From Xylogone sp. PMI_703 (Eukaryota; Ascomycota; Leotiomycetes): DNA of 64,000 nucleotides. Every line of letters begins with the position of its first letter. Position 1 is the first letter of the stretch. A program made the translations under genes and the position numbers. This document shows positions 10,706 through 22,720 of the stretch, in pieces. The stretch is taken from contig JAJTUQ010000004.1 of assembly GCA_021399445.1 (NCBI GenBank), forward strand, positions 4,960,001-5,024,000. Reading direction: 5' to 3'. The notes below the pieces were generated by a model. It saw nothing but the letters and a program-made list of their open reading frames with translations. It made no database searches and was not told the DNA's origin.

Positions 10706-13700
10706 ATGGATGCTTGGCATGACCAAGCGATGAGATCACGACTTAAAGGAAAGGCTCGAGCTCTTGATATCATTGAGATTCCAGAGGAGGAAAGACTAAA
10801 GAACCCCGCTATAGCAGCTGGCACAGTTATGAATGGACAGAAATTATCCCCTGCTTATCAAAATCTTCAAAACTCCCACAAGTCCATACTTGGCAGGCTG
10901 CCTTTACAACAGGGAGGCCAAGGCAATGGCGTGATGCATGAAGAAAATATTATAGACCTCGAAAATCCAGTTCATAAACGCTTAGCAGCGCCAATAGTCA
11001 TTGATCCGGATGGACAAGGTATTAGAGAATTGCTAAGCCCTCCTGTCATACCAAAGAAAAACGAGCGGATCTTAGGAGAAAATCTGGGGAACTATGTTGC
11101 GCATAATGAAGCAAAGCGGCAAAAGAACAGCCATCCACCTCCTGCTCAAATGCCTGTTGCACAATTCGGAGAGCTTTGGTTAGATAACCCATACCAAGAT
11201 GCGCTTGCTCCTTTTGAGGAAGCAGGTTTGTTGGCCGGAGGGAATATCGAACAATTTCTCGAGGATGGATTTCCTGATGCTTTTGAACAAGAAGTTGATG
11301 AAGCCAATTTAGGTGCAGAAAACAAAACAACTTCAATCAACGAAGAAATACTATCAGCACAAGTCAAATCTCAAGTTATTGGCCAAGTAGAAATCGTACT
11401 TCCTGGTATCTGCTGGGATTATGTTTCTGATCTCTGGGATAAAAGCGCTAGCAAAACTGCCGAAGCATTAATAGAGGTTATTCTAGAGAAAGGCTCATAT
11501 CCAAAGGCAAAAGATGCGGAAAAAGCTCTGAAGAGAAAAAGAGTCGTTGATCCTGATGAAGAGGCTGCTAAAAACTACAAGTCTGCTGATAGGCCTGTTT
11601 CGAATTCACTGGAACTTATGAAATTAATGTAAGTTAACATCCTCATAACAGGCGAGGGGATGCTTAGTACCATCTCCTCTCTCCTTTTTATCTCTGACTG
11701 AAAGTCCATTTTACTTCGCCTGGTAAATGTGGAATATAAACAAGATCTGGTTATTGATAGCAAATACACTACTATGATCTCTATATGGTGTTCCATTGGT
11801 CTCTTCCGTGTTGCAGACCATTCTTTTGACCTTGAACAGCTAATTATCTTTCCAGGCGCTCACTGCTTAGCCACGAGTTCCCGGCAACTCCCATGACATA
11901 TATTTCAGCTACACTAAAGGAGTCAGGATATCGACTGTTCTCCACATATCAAGCGTTAGAAGAAGCTGACAGATTATATGATCTGAACAATCCTCCATAT
12001 ATCAAAATTAAGAGATCTAGAAAAGCAGATCCGCAACTTTGTGATAATGAACTAGACCGGTGGATTAATATACCAGGTATCGAAGCACAGATACGTGAGA
12101 CCTTAGTAGAATTTCGACTTGCAAGGAAGCTAAAGAGAAAGGCTGAGGCTGAACAACGTGAGAAGAAAGAGGCACAGCTAGCAGAGGAGGCGAATGCATC
12201 GGAAGCCGCAGTACGAGGAGAAATGGGAGAATGCGGATGTTGTTTCGGAGACTTTCCGTTGAACAGGATGATTCATTGTGATAGCGACACGATTCTGCAC
12301 TGGTTCTGTCGAGGATGCGCCAAGCAAAATGCAGATACAGTAATCGGACAATCCAAATATGAGCTTCGATGCATGTCTATGGATGACTGCAGTGCCGGGT
12401 TTGACATGGAGCAAAGGTACTTAGAAATACTTCTCTACCTAATTCCAAATACTAAACTTGAAAAGGTCGAAATTCTTGGACGAGAATACAGTCATCGCAT
12501 TAGACAGAAATGAGCAAGAAGCTGTCCTACGGCTAGCTGGTATTGAAAACCTTGCCAGTTGCCCCTTTTGTCCATATGCTGCGGAGTATCCACCAGTCGA
12601 AATTGACAAGGAATTCAGATGCCAAGCCCCAGATTGCGAGAAAGTTAGCTGTCGTCTCTGCAAGCTAGAGTCCCACATTCCTCTCAGCTGCGAAGAGTTT
12701 GCCAAGGAGAATGGTTTGTCCATCCGTCGTCAAATTGAAGAAGCAATGTCAGCAGCATTGATACGGAAGTGTAACAAATGCGGGACACCTTTCATTAAGG
12801 AAGAAGGTTGCAATAAGATGACCTGCACCCGAAACGGCTGTTATAACATGCAGTGTTATGTTTGTCACAAATCCTGTAGCTATGATCATTTCAATGACAC
12901 TTCGCGAGGAGGCAAGCCAGGAAATTGCCCTCTATTTGAAAATGTTGAGGATCGTCACAAGTCTGAAGTAACAAAAGCGGAAAAGGAAGCAATGAGGAAG
13001 GTCCGAAAAGCACATCCAGAATATAGCGAGGAAGACTTAAAGATCCATCTGTCGGCGAGAGTCAGGAAAGATGAGGAGGCGCGGCGAGTTAGACATGGAA
13101 ATAATGCTCATGGTTAGCATAATCTCATCTTTTAAACTACAAAGCTTCGTATCCATATTGAAAGACGCCCTGCATGTCTGAAGGAACTTTCGGTTTGCAA
13201 GTTCTAGATAGCTACCGAATCCTATGGAGGTAATTAACATGTATGAGCTAACCGTCTTATAGCACAACAAGTACAACAAGCACGCAACCAAGCTCGCTTC
13301 CTTCGACAAGCACAAGAGCAGGCTCGCATTCTCCAACAGCAGCGCCAGGCTCATCGACAGCAGATGGAACAAGAGTACCATGCTCTTCGACAGCAGGTAG
13401 CACAGCTTGATCCCGCAGGAGTCATTAACAAACCAAACAACTTGGCCAACCATGAACTTCCACAACGGATGCCAGCTTTGCCACAATGGCAAGCGCCATG
13501 GTTCAAGCTACAGCAACTTCAACCGGCTAACTTCCAACCACCAGCACGGCCTCCAGCAAGGCATCCACCGGCACAACCGATACAAAGATACCAGCGTACA
13601 CCAGAAGCTCAACAAACGGTAAACCCAAGAGATCTCATGAACCTTGGAGAAAGATTCTTCAATGCACTAGGAAGAGAGCAGCCAAAGCCACCAATACATG

Positions 13701-13744
13701 GTCTCCAGGGATTCCAAGCCATGCAACAGGGATACAAAGGCTAG
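10706..13744 (+). CDS. RBR-type (RING-IBR-RING) E3 ubiquitin ligase, RNF216/TRIAD3-like
   Basis: Four exons (10706..11628, 11856..12416, 12466..13112, 13263..13744) separated by introns of 227, 49 and 150 nt encode 870 aa in one consistent phase. RING1 is at about residues 430-490 (CGCCFGDFP to HWFCRGC), an IBR-type zinc region at about 525-575 (SCPFCPYA to CRLCKLESH), and RING2 at about 598-635 (KCNKCGTPFIKEEGCNKMTC). The Cys of the EEGC segment is the expected thioester-forming residue. Spacing and the first RING resemble RNF216/TRIAD3 more than parkin or ariadne. The N-terminal 300 residues are low in recognisable domains; the last exon is Gln-rich coiled coil then Pro-rich. The expected role is transfer of ubiquitin from an E2 to unknown substrates. 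It is convergent with the Rev7 gene. Confidence 0.87.
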
Positions 13745-14245
13745 CGCACTGTTTTCAAATTCAGCACCATTTTCCTTCTCTCCTTGCCTTCTCTGCTCTA
13801 CTTAGTAGGCTCATTGTCTTGCACCTGTTCATCTGGAGGATATGCATGCTCCAATGATCCCAGTTTTCAAAAGCAATATGGAGTTAAGGAGTTTGCTTTA
13901 ATTTCACTATTCTTTTTGCGTTGTTGGTTATACCCTTATGGATAGGCAGCGAGTTTTGCAACGGTATTGGCGTTGGCTGGTTTGCTTTAAAACACAGATT
14001 GTGAAAGTTGAATCTGAGCGTTCTGCATGGTTTTTCTCGCCTGGGGGACGGAATAGTTAGCTAGGGGCTATTGTTTAATACTACCTCGAACCATAAAAGC
14101 GTATCTGACACCGTAGGACCATGCATTAGGATCCCAGATTCAGTACTGGGACTTATACTCAGATTTCACCTCGTTGAAAATCCATCCTCTATGCGTGACT
14201 ATTTTCTTGCGCAAATTGGTCCAGCTGGGATTCTAGGTTGCAAGC
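13745..14245. other. Spacer between convergent genes
   Basis: About 500 bp between the stops of the RBR-ligase and Rev7 genes, presumably holding both 3' UTRs and polyadenylation sites. Nothing else was recognised. Confidence 0.4.
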
Positions 14246-14974
14246 TTAGTATGGGAGGTCGCCAGCTTCTTCTCTAATCTCCCTGTATTTTGCACTGCCC
14301 TCCTCGATCCATGACTCTAGTATGAACTCCCCAGCCTCAACCGACCTAACCGGAGTAGTCGCAACACCCCCTAAATCTGACCCGATTCGACTGCTCTTGC
14401 CCTTCTCTCCGGTCTGCAATGAAGGCTCCGAGGGCACCCATGGCTGAGGATGGCCAATTGGCGGAGGCGCCTTATCTTTTAACTCCACAGCGACAGTATA
14501 GGTACAGCCATCCGGCAGCGGACCCAATTTACTTCCACAAACAGCCAGCTTTCTGATCGTGGCTCGTAACTGCTCCTCAATGTCCACAAGCGATATCCTA
14601 AGTTCCTCACCAGCACTGCCTTCGCGCTCCAGGGGTGTGAAAATCTCATTGGCTGGAACAGTAGGAAATGATGAAACATCAAACAAAAACCGCTCCATGA
14701 CTTCCAATTGGGGAGAGTAAATTGGCACTACCACTCTCGAGACGGCACCTTTGAGCATCTGGCCCTCCACAGCTGCCACAGCATCCTGGATCCATTTGCA
14801 GACCTTGGGATGTCGGTTTTGCCGTACGGGCAGGTTGTATTTCCTAGTCGAGAGAAAAGTCGAAGCCGGGTAGAGATTCCGCTCGTAGATAATTGTGTGA
14901 ATTGCCACCGTGAGAAAGTCGGAGAAAGTAGTGATCAGGGATTGGTAGGTATTCAGGATTGGCGGGGCTGCCAT
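14246..14974 (-). CDS. REV7: Rev7/Mad2B HORMA-domain protein (polymerase zeta accessory subunit)
   Basis: An uninterrupted 242-aa frame starting at the ATG at 14974. The HORMA-type pattern runs from the N-terminus: YQSLITTFSDFLTVAIHTIIYERNLYP, then PVRQNRHPKVCKWIQDAV and the strand-rich segment VVVPIYSPQLEVMERFLFDVSSFP, ending with a C-terminal seat-belt-like region. This matches Rev7/MAD2L2 rather than spindle Mad2, because of the IYERNLYP element and overall order. Rev7 bridges Rev3 and Rev1 in translesion DNA polymerase zeta. It is divergent from importin-9/Kap114, with 427 bp between starts. Assignment rests on motif recognition. Confidence 0.85.
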   Translation of the reverse strand: MAAPPILNTYQSLITTFSDFLTVAIHTIIYERNLYPASTFLSTRKYNLPVRQNRHPKVCKWIQDAVAAVEGQMLKGAVSRVVVPIYSPQLEVMERFLFDVSSFPTVPANEIFTPLEREGSAGEELRISLVDIEEQLRATIRKLAVCGSKLGPLPDGCTYTVAVELKDKAPPPIGHPQPWVPSEPSLQTGEKGKSSRIGSDLGGVATTPVRSVEAGEFILESWIEEGSAKYREIREEAGDLPY

Positions 14975-15401
14975 GGCGGGGATCTGGTTCGTTCGAAGAG
15001 CTCCTTTGCTAATTACTTCTGCAAGTGTAGAGCCATATGGGTTTCTCTGTCCAGTTTGCCCATGGAGACCGGGAGTCCCGTAGACCGCTCCTTTAATGTG
15101 TTATTGTTGCAATGAAACTATCCTGATACCGTGCTAAGGATGGCGGTGCTGCTTTTTCTTGCTGCGGCCACTCACTCGTAATCTTCTTATCTGATTCGCG
15201 GTCCATTCACCGCGACGCGCCTTCCCCACACGGCCCACAAAAAAGATCATGTTTACTTCGACTTCATCTCGAAAGACTCCCCAATTCTCCCAGTCGTGAC
15301 AGCAACTGTGTATTTTCGCTCTGCTCCGAGCTCCAAAAAGGCTTCCTCAAAAAACGAAATCCCAGCTGTCGGGAATAAGGCAGAGAAATCTGGAGTTTGG
15401 A
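14975..15401. promoter_or_regulatory. Divergent promoter region (Rev7 / Kap114)
   Basis: A 427-bp spacer between oppositely oriented starts, expected to serve both genes. No TATA-like element was recognised close to either start. Confidence 0.35.
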
Positions 15402-18400
15402 ATGGCAGGTTCCTTCGAAGACCAGCTTGCACAGCTTCTAGCTGAGACCCAACTCCCGGCCGAAGGACCCCGCAAGCAAGCTGAGCTTCACCTCCTGCAC
15501 GCCCAATCCAATCCCGCGTTCCCTGCCAGCCTAGCAACGATCGCATCTCATGGCTCTATAGCTCCAGAAATCCGGCAGTCTGCGCTGGCCGTCCTCAGGA
15601 GATTTGTTGAGAAGAATTGGTCGGGACAGAGTGAGGAAGGACCTACCATTCCAATCGCCGATGCCGCGAAAGAGCAGATTCGTGTGCAGCTGCTCCAACT
15701 TGCTACTGGGGATGAGGAGAATCGCAAAGTGAAGAGTGCAGCTAGGTATACGCATTCACGATTACCAAATGTGACATGGAGCATTTTCTGACAACTTATT
15801 CCAGTTATGTAGTTAGCAAGATCGCAAATGTTGACTTTCCAGACGATTGGCCCAGTCTACTACCTTCTCTCCTACAGCTAATACCAAATGCGACGGATTC
15901 GCAGTTGCATGGGGCTTTGAAGGTGCTGTCAGATCTGGTGGAGGATTCCTTGAGCGAAGACCAATTCTTTTCCGTGGCTCGAGATATTATCAAAACCGTA
16001 TACGATGTGGCAATCAATAATGGAAGGAAATATATTCTACGTGCCCTAGCGGTTTCAGTATTTCGTGGATGCTTCGACATCATGGATATGGTCAAGGATG
16101 AGCATGGCCCTGAGGTGAAGGGTTTTGCAGAGGAAGCTCTCAGTGCCTGGTCCCCCTTTTTCCTTGACATTTTAAAGGCGCCTCTACCTGCCCGGCCTAA
16201 GAGCGAAGATGAAGGCTACGAAAGCAGCAAAGACGATAAGCCGGAAGCATGGAGGGGCATCATTGCACTTAAACTACAAGTTGTCAAGACCCTAATGAAG
16301 ATCCGGGCAGTTTTCCCCCAGCTACTTCTTCCCCAAACCCCAGTCCTTTTCAGTGCCACTTGGGATGAACTGACACTTCTCCTTGAATCATACAAAGATA
16401 TGTACGTGGACAACGATGAACAGGGACGGTTGGAAGATTCTGATGGATTACCATACACTTTGGATTTCTTAGTCCTAGAAGAGCTTGACTTTTTGCAGTC
16501 TTGTTTACGCGCTCCACCGGTTCAGAAGGAGCTCGAATCCCAGCTTCAAGCAAATAATGGTGTCCAAAACACCCCCTGGGTTATGGATGTTATGAAATTA
16601 GCAGTCAGTTATGCTCAGATCCCCAAGGAAGAGGAGGAGCTATGGTCTTACGACTCCAGTGTATTCTTGGCAGAAGAAACCTCTGTTAGCGCAAACTACA
16701 CAGCTCGTACCGCCTGTGGCGACCTCATAATCAAGCTAGGTGAATGGTTACATCAGGGCGCGATAGAGGGTCTTCTTGCATACACTAAAGCTGTGTTCGG
16801 TTCTGAAAACACAGAGGGGGCATGGAGAACGAGGGAATCTTCTCTGTACCTTTTGACTCAACTTCTCGGTGACTTCCTTGATGTAGACAAGGCAGTCGCA
16901 CCAGAGCTCGCCGGTGCCTGCTTAGAACTCGTGGACTATGCAATCAGGCAGGATTCAGCGGAACATCTACGCGCTCGTGGATTCCTCCTTGCCGGTGTCC
17001 TTGTCCAGAGCATTCCAAATGCACCAGTCGCTCTCCTTGACCAGACAATCCAGACAATTGGCCTCCATGATGTAGAAGTCATTTCCGTTTCCTGTATCAA
17101 GGCTATCCAAGGATTTGTCAAAGCGCAAGCAGTCCCTGCGGATCGCCAGGCCCCAATCATCAAACGAATGGTGGATTTCCTTTATAAGAGGGACTTGACC
17201 GATCTAGAAGATGCGGATGATCTTATGGTCACGCTGGTGGAGTCACTCCGTTCCGCAATTAGCATCGATCACAGAGTAGCGATTGCTGATACTGGTGCTC
17301 TTGACCTGCTCTTCCTTATTGCAAAACATGGAGCCTCGAGCTTCCAGACAACTATGCTAATCAGCGAAACCTTTGAAGATACCGTTGCATCGCTGACTGG
17401 CACCGAGGCGTATACGGCACTATGCGCAAAAGTCCTTCCCTCTCTGACTGGAACATTCGATGTAGGCAATATCACGCAAGACGACCCATTAGTTGAGGTA
17501 AGTTCTAGAGCCAGTATATATGTCTAATTTAATTCTAACAATAACGTTAGTTAGCCGCAGAGTTGTTGGCTTTGCTCACTGAGCACGGATCGGAACCTCT
17601 CCCAGCAGGATACGTTAGTGCAGCTTTGCCAAAACTCAACCGACTCCTTATGGCTACTGATGACGGCGGAATTCTTCGGCCAGGAGCATCTGCGATTAAG
17701 TTTATGCTTCAGCATGATCATCAACAGGTTTTCGGTTGGACTGATGAACAGGGTAGATCAGGCCTCGAAGTATGTCTAGTGATCATCGATAGGTTGCTTG
17801 CCCCGACCATGGAAGACAATTCGGCTTCAGAAGTCGGTGGGCTTGCAGCTGAATTGGTAGAGAAGGCAGGACAAGAGCGTCTCGGTCCATATCTTGAACA
17901 GCTACTCCGCGCCGTCGCCACACGCCTGGCTACTGCTGAAGCCGCACCCTTCATACAGTCTCTAATCCTTGTCTTTGCTCGTTTATCCCTAGTCGGTGCT
18001 CAAGATGTTGTAAACTTCTTGGCTCAAATAGAAATCAACGGTCAAAGTGGTCTACAAGTTGTCCTTGCTAAATGGCTAGAAAACTCAATCAACTTCGCCG
18101 GTTATGATGAAATCCGACAAAAGTATGCACCCAGCACTCACGTTATTGAGATTTTAGCTAACCTTCTAGTGTCATTGCCTTGTCAAAACTATTTAGCTTG
18201 AACGATCAAAGAGTGGTTCAGACGATGGTTAAGGGAGATCTTATCATCCCAACAAGCAACAGGATTATGACACGGTCACAATCCAAGAAAAGTACGACGC
18301 CATATCGCCAGCGGATTGCCAATACTGTTGCTTACAATAAATTAGATCCTGACCAATACACGATCATCCCAGCAAATCTGAAGATTGTTAAGGTACTCAT

Positions 18401-18728
18401 TGAGGAACTTCTCTCAGCCTCAGGCGTCCAAGGCGCAGCTAATGCAGCCGCTGCTGCTGCTGCTGAGTTTGCAGACGAAGAAGCTGATGATGATGGCTGG
18501 GAGGACGTTCCTAACACTCTCGATCTGGGTCTAGGTAGCACCAAGGCAGAGTTGATGGCTTACGCTGAAGGATCTTCAAGTTATATGCGCCAGCGGGATG
18601 ATGAGACTCAAGCGTATCTGTCAGAATTCTTCGTTAAAGCTGCGAGAGAAAATGTTGCTGGATTTAATGAGTTGTATGCTGCGTTGACTGAGGATGAGCA
18701 AAGGAAATTGAACGAATTAGCGCAGTAA
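15402..18728 (+). CDS. KAP114: Importin-beta family karyopherin, importin-9/Kap114 type
   Basis: Four exons (15402..15745, 15805..17497, 17551..18122, 18170..18728) with introns of 59, 53 and 47 nt give 1055 aa. The N-terminus has the importin-beta layout: a first HEAT helix pair, then RQSALAVLRRFVEKNW and NVDFPDDWPSLLPSLLQLI, which fit the Ran-binding N-terminal region. HEAT-like helices continue throughout. Near the C-terminus are VKGDLIIPTSNRIMTRSQSKK and an acidic insert (DEEADDDGWEDVP), both characteristic of Kap114/importin-9, whose cargoes include TBP and histones H2A-H2B. The protein would shuttle through nuclear pores with RanGTP. The third intron is needed to join DEIRQN to VIALSKLFSL; without it the frame stops at 18201. 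Confidence 0.9.
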
Positions 18729-19370
18729 ATGAGGTCACCTTTCGATACAACAGTTATTCCATCTGATTCATATCAGCTGTTGCTTACGTGCTAGGGAGGC
18801 CGCATGGAATATCAACAAGTTGAAAACAATAGCTTTGTGACACTAAAAGATGGTGTACTTTTAGATTTTATGTGGACGTCCACATACGATGAGTTTCCTT
18901 TCCTTGCGCTCGTTTAATCCAGCACATACTTTTTGATTCTGTGTCAAAGGATTGTAGGCTTCTCTTGAGAGCTATTTTGCAGTCCAACTACGCAAGCGCT
19001 ATGTGGTTAGTGATTACTAGCTTCCTCTTAATGGATCATGAGTTTACGAAGATTGACTATCAAGGTGTCGAGACTTATATCCTCAGTGACGAAATTATGA
19101 TATTTTGTGTTTTAGTAATACCTTTACGGGAAAGCACACTAGACCAACTCCAAGTATATAGAGAACAAGCTAGACAGTCTAGAATGAAACATTTTAAGAC
19201 CAGTATTCTAGTTAATACCCGAAAATCAAAGAAACATAATTCTTTGCATTCCGTACGCTTCCTCTAATGTATATTAATCACAGACATACGTATCTCGACT
19301 GATTAGGTCCGATTTCCCAGTGGCCCGACTGTGAATATATAAATATAACGACTACAACCTCCATATCAAA
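18729..19370. other. Spacer downstream of Kap114
   Basis: AT-rich stretch of about 640 bp. A short open frame (18941-19267) has no recognisable domain. A TATA-like run lies at 19336-19347, listed separately. Confidence 0.35.
19336..19347 (+). promoter_or_regulatory. TATA-like element
   Basis: A TATATAAATATA run begins 35 bp before the ATG at 19371. It matches a TATA box in composition, but it is so close that transcription would begin near or after that ATG. It may be chance AT-richness. Confidence 0.25.
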
Positions 19371-20009
19371 ATGGCGTACCAAGAAGACGGATCAATGCAT
19401 CTCTTTAGAACCACCTCCCGTAGCAGGAGATATCTAAGAGCACTAACCATGCGAAGTGTCGGGGTCGAAGAACTGGGCATGGGAAACTATCACAGCAAAA
19501 GTGCGCGTTCATCACAATATACCATCCTACCCAATGCCTTTGGGCAAGCCGAATCCTCGTCCTCGCCCGTGTTCTCTCAAAACCCAAACACCCCATGGCG
19601 TTCTCCCCCGTCTTCGGCGAGAATATACCTCGACCACGAACACCAGCCGCAACATCTCCGCGACTACGACCCCAGACGCTATTGGATGCCGCCAGAGGGC
19701 CCACCTGTTAGGAGGAGTCAGCGGCTTCTCCAGCGGGAGGCGCTTCGCTATGAGGAATCAGGCGGCAGCGGCGCGACTTCTCCTGTGCCGGTTGAGTTGT
19801 GGCATCTGGGATCGTGGATCAAGAGGAGGAAGATCCAGGATCTGTGTGGGTTTTTTCTTGAGGCGCCTGGGTGTATTGAGATGAGGGATGGATGTGGTGG
19901 TTCGGATGGGGAGAGGGAGGAACATGAGGAGGTTGAAATGGTGGAGATGGTGGAGATAGAGTGGAATGGGAAGGGAAAGGGGAAGGGGAAGGCTGTTATG
20001 GTTTGTTGA
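19371..20009 (+). CDS. Hypothetical orphan protein
   Basis: An uninterrupted 212-aa frame from an ATG. I do not recognise the family. The first two thirds are rich in Ser, Arg and Pro (including RRSQRLLQREALRYEE); the C-terminus has an acidic run (EREEHEEVEMVEMVEIE) followed by a short KGKGKGK tail. No signal peptide, membrane segment or catalytic motif is seen. It lies in tandem downstream of Kap114. Codon use is not clearly different from neighbours by eye. It may be a lineage-specific gene or a chance open frame. Confidence 0.4.
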   Translation: MAYQEDGSMHLFRTTSRSRRYLRALTMRSVGVEELGMGNYHSKSARSSQYTILPNAFGQAESSSSPVFSQNPNTPWRSPPSSARIYLDHEHQPQHLRDYDPRRYWMPPEGPPVRRSQRLLQREALRYEESGGSGATSPVPVELWHLGSWIKRRKIQDLCGFFLEAPGCIEMRDGCGGSDGEREEHEEVEMVEMVEIEWNGKGKGKGKAVMVC

Positions 20010-21220
20010 GTGCTATATACTGGGCGTTGTTTTATTTTGGGGATCTAAGGGCGCTAGGTTAGAGCTGGGTCTTTATTGAGGGATAATTTATTTGAGGAAA
20101 GTATATTGTTGTGTTAATGGCTGCTGGGAAGGAGTTACTTTAGGAAAGAAAGGGGCGTTGGGAGGCGTATATTATTAAGGAGCATAGAAGTTACTGGACC
20201 GAAAACCGAGAACGAGTCCCCCGATCTAATATATTAACTGAGCAAAATATAATAGTTTCGCAAGAAGGAATATCAATTATTGCTCTTTATTTCTATTTCT
20301 TTCTTGAATAGATAAGTATACTTCCAACTCAATATTCAACAACCAAAAAATCATTATAAGACCCCTTGAATAATATTATACGCCATAGTGCGCCCCTTTT
20401 CTCTCAGAAAAATAAACAAAATTCCTCCCGGGAAACTCAACAGAAAAGAAATCACAGCATATAACAAGAATAATTGTTCCAAAAAGGCACAAAATCACCA
20501 CTAACAGCAGAAATTCTACTCTCTTTATTACCTCATCTTTCTCACGCTACGAGAATGGCTCACATGGGAATAGCTGCATGGATATCATTTCTGACTAAGA
20601 AATCTAGATCAAAGAGACCCTCTCCATCCCAGACTCAAAATGGAATGGTTTCTACTTCTTAACCTGGCTTGTACAAGTTCTGTAGAGCACTAACCAATCG
20701 GCTTGTGAAATGGAGCTAGTCAAACTACGTCATTGTCGATTTTGTCATTTGTGAGATATTCTCAGTTTCTACACAACTCCTGAAGGAACCACGAATGAAG
20801 CAGTTACTCAGTAACTTATAATCTGCACGTCCAACTCAGACGCAAACCAAGAGCTCAAAGAAAATCCATATTTGGTATTTTGGTATAAGATTCTAATCTC
20901 TTAAAGGTATATATAATCCCTGTTTCGAAACTCCCACCATTTGAAAACAAAGAATCAAAAATAAGCCATAGGTATCATCAATGCCATGTTCTGTATCCCA
21001 ACTGAAAAAAGTAAATTCACACACAAAACACAATAAAGTGTCTAAAAAGGACCCGAAGCTAGAAGCAATGCAAAAAGTATGCAAGTGCTGGGGTGGTCGA
21101 TCAATGGATCACATCCCAGCTTTGAAAACAGATAATCCCAAAAACCATTTCCTTTGTAGCTCGTGACAGATCTTTCGTTTCTATCTCTTCTGATATAAAA
21201 AGCAATTCTTCATTTCATCC
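20010..21220. other. AT-rich spacer
   Basis: About 1.2 kb between the orphan gene and the 3' end of the Sec14-like gene. Strongly AT-rich, with no supported gene, repeat or RNA structure recognised. Confidence 0.4.
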
Positions 21221-22720
21221 TCATACGGTTGTTTCGGTGGCTTTCCCATTCACCTGGATAGACTCCTGTTTCTCGTTGATGGAGAGGCGGTTCAGGCTGT
21301 CCGCTGTCGAGTCGGCGGAGGAGCCCCCGTTGGTCTGTGCATCAGCAGACTTGGGCACCACCGTGTGTCCATTGCTATAGCCATTCGCAGCAGGGACGTT
21401 GCCATCGTTATCGAAGGAGGGCGTGGTCACCGTGCAGGCAATCTCATTCCTCTCCTTACCATCAACCGATCCCACAACCTTCAACTGCATCTCATTCTTT
21501 CCTTCGACGGGAACCCAGTACATAGGACCGTGCGGGAAATCCGTGCGGCCGTCTTTCCATGTCACGATCTTCTCTAGGGCTGGGTCGAGGTTGGGAAAGT
21601 CTCCCCATTCGAAATCCAGATCGCCTCCGAACTTCTTGGGGATGTTGGCCGGCTCGATGAATTTCTCGAGCGTCTCCTTGACTTCGCTGTTGCTGAGGAT
21701 GAAAATCTTGGAGGTGGTGATGGGGTCAAACCATCGCTTGATCCAGCCCCAGACTGTGGGGAAGAAGGCCGGTGCACCGATGATCTGATAAACGAGCCGC
21801 CGTCGTATTAGCATGATGAAATCAAGAACTCAAGCCACTAGCGAGGTTAAAAAAGATGAACTTACAAAGATTCTATCCAAGGTCTCAGGATAGTGTGCTG
21901 TTGCCAGTTGGCTAGCATCTTGCATGTGTCCTCTGAGGTTCCAGAATTGCTTGAGACCAACGCCGGAGATGTCGACAATGTTATTGCTCTGCGTGATTGG
22001 AGTGTCGGCATTGTCTCGATCCGTGAGAGCAGTACATAACGGCAACACGAAACGCGTGAGGTTCTCGTACAGCGCGAATAATCGAAGTAATTTGGCTGGC
22101 GTCTTTCCATCCGTCTGTGCCTTGCTGTGTGTTTTGGCCGCAGATTTCTCGTACGCGGCCATCGCCTTGGAGTGCAGGTGCTTAACTTCAAAGAGATAGA
22201 CTGGCATGCCACGACGGTCTCTTCTTCCAGTCCATTGTGGATACTAGATACCAAACCGTCGTTACCATCTTTGCCAAGAAGGGTACAGAATCCAAAGGCT
22301 GGGGACATACCAGTACGCGTGTTTCTTCGTAATGATTTAAGTCAATGGTCTCGTATAGGACATCTAATTGATTGGCTTTGCGCCAATTCTCAGTATCCTC
22401 GAACTGCTTCCAGGCATCTTGGACATTGAAACGCCGAGCGCGAAGGTATCTCCTAGATGGCGGTCAGTTCAACAGATCTATTCCCGGATGCTTCGGAGGA
22501 GCAGAGCAGCATCAACATACAAAAGCGTAGCATCGTCATGAGATGGGAGTTCACTTGGAGGGTTTCCTGGCTTGTAGTAGCCTTTGTCCTTGCACACCTT
22601 CTTGAACTCCTTGAAAGCGGTCTCTTCGTCATGGGAGAGATGGCCGAGATGGCCGATAGGATATCCATACTCTACCACAGCGGACTGCACTCGATGTGCG
22701 GGGCCCGAAGTACCAGACAT
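21221..22720 (-). CDS. Sec14-like CRAL-TRIO phosphatidylinositol-transfer protein
   Basis: Four exons (22720..22521, 22452..22311, 22243..21866, 21784..21221) with introns of 68, 67 and 81 nt encode 427 aa. The CRAL-TRIO N-terminal helix region reads DDATLLRYLRARRFNVQDAW. The lipid-binding CRAL-TRIO domain follows: RRGMPVYLFEV, then VDISGVGLKQFWNL, ATAHYPETLDRIFIIGAPAFFPTVW and the gate-like KIFILSNSEVKETLEKFI with IPKKFGG. The C-terminal about 110 residues form a further strand-rich tail ending in a Ser/Asn-rich stretch. Proteins of this type exchange phosphatidylinositol and phosphatidylcholine at Golgi or endosomal membranes. It is divergent from the MoCF-domain gene with a 1.4-kb spacer. 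Confidence 0.9.

Noticed and set aside
18941..19267. 108-aa frame after Kap114
   Set aside because: No domain, AT-rich, and it lies in the expected 3' flank; chance open frame.
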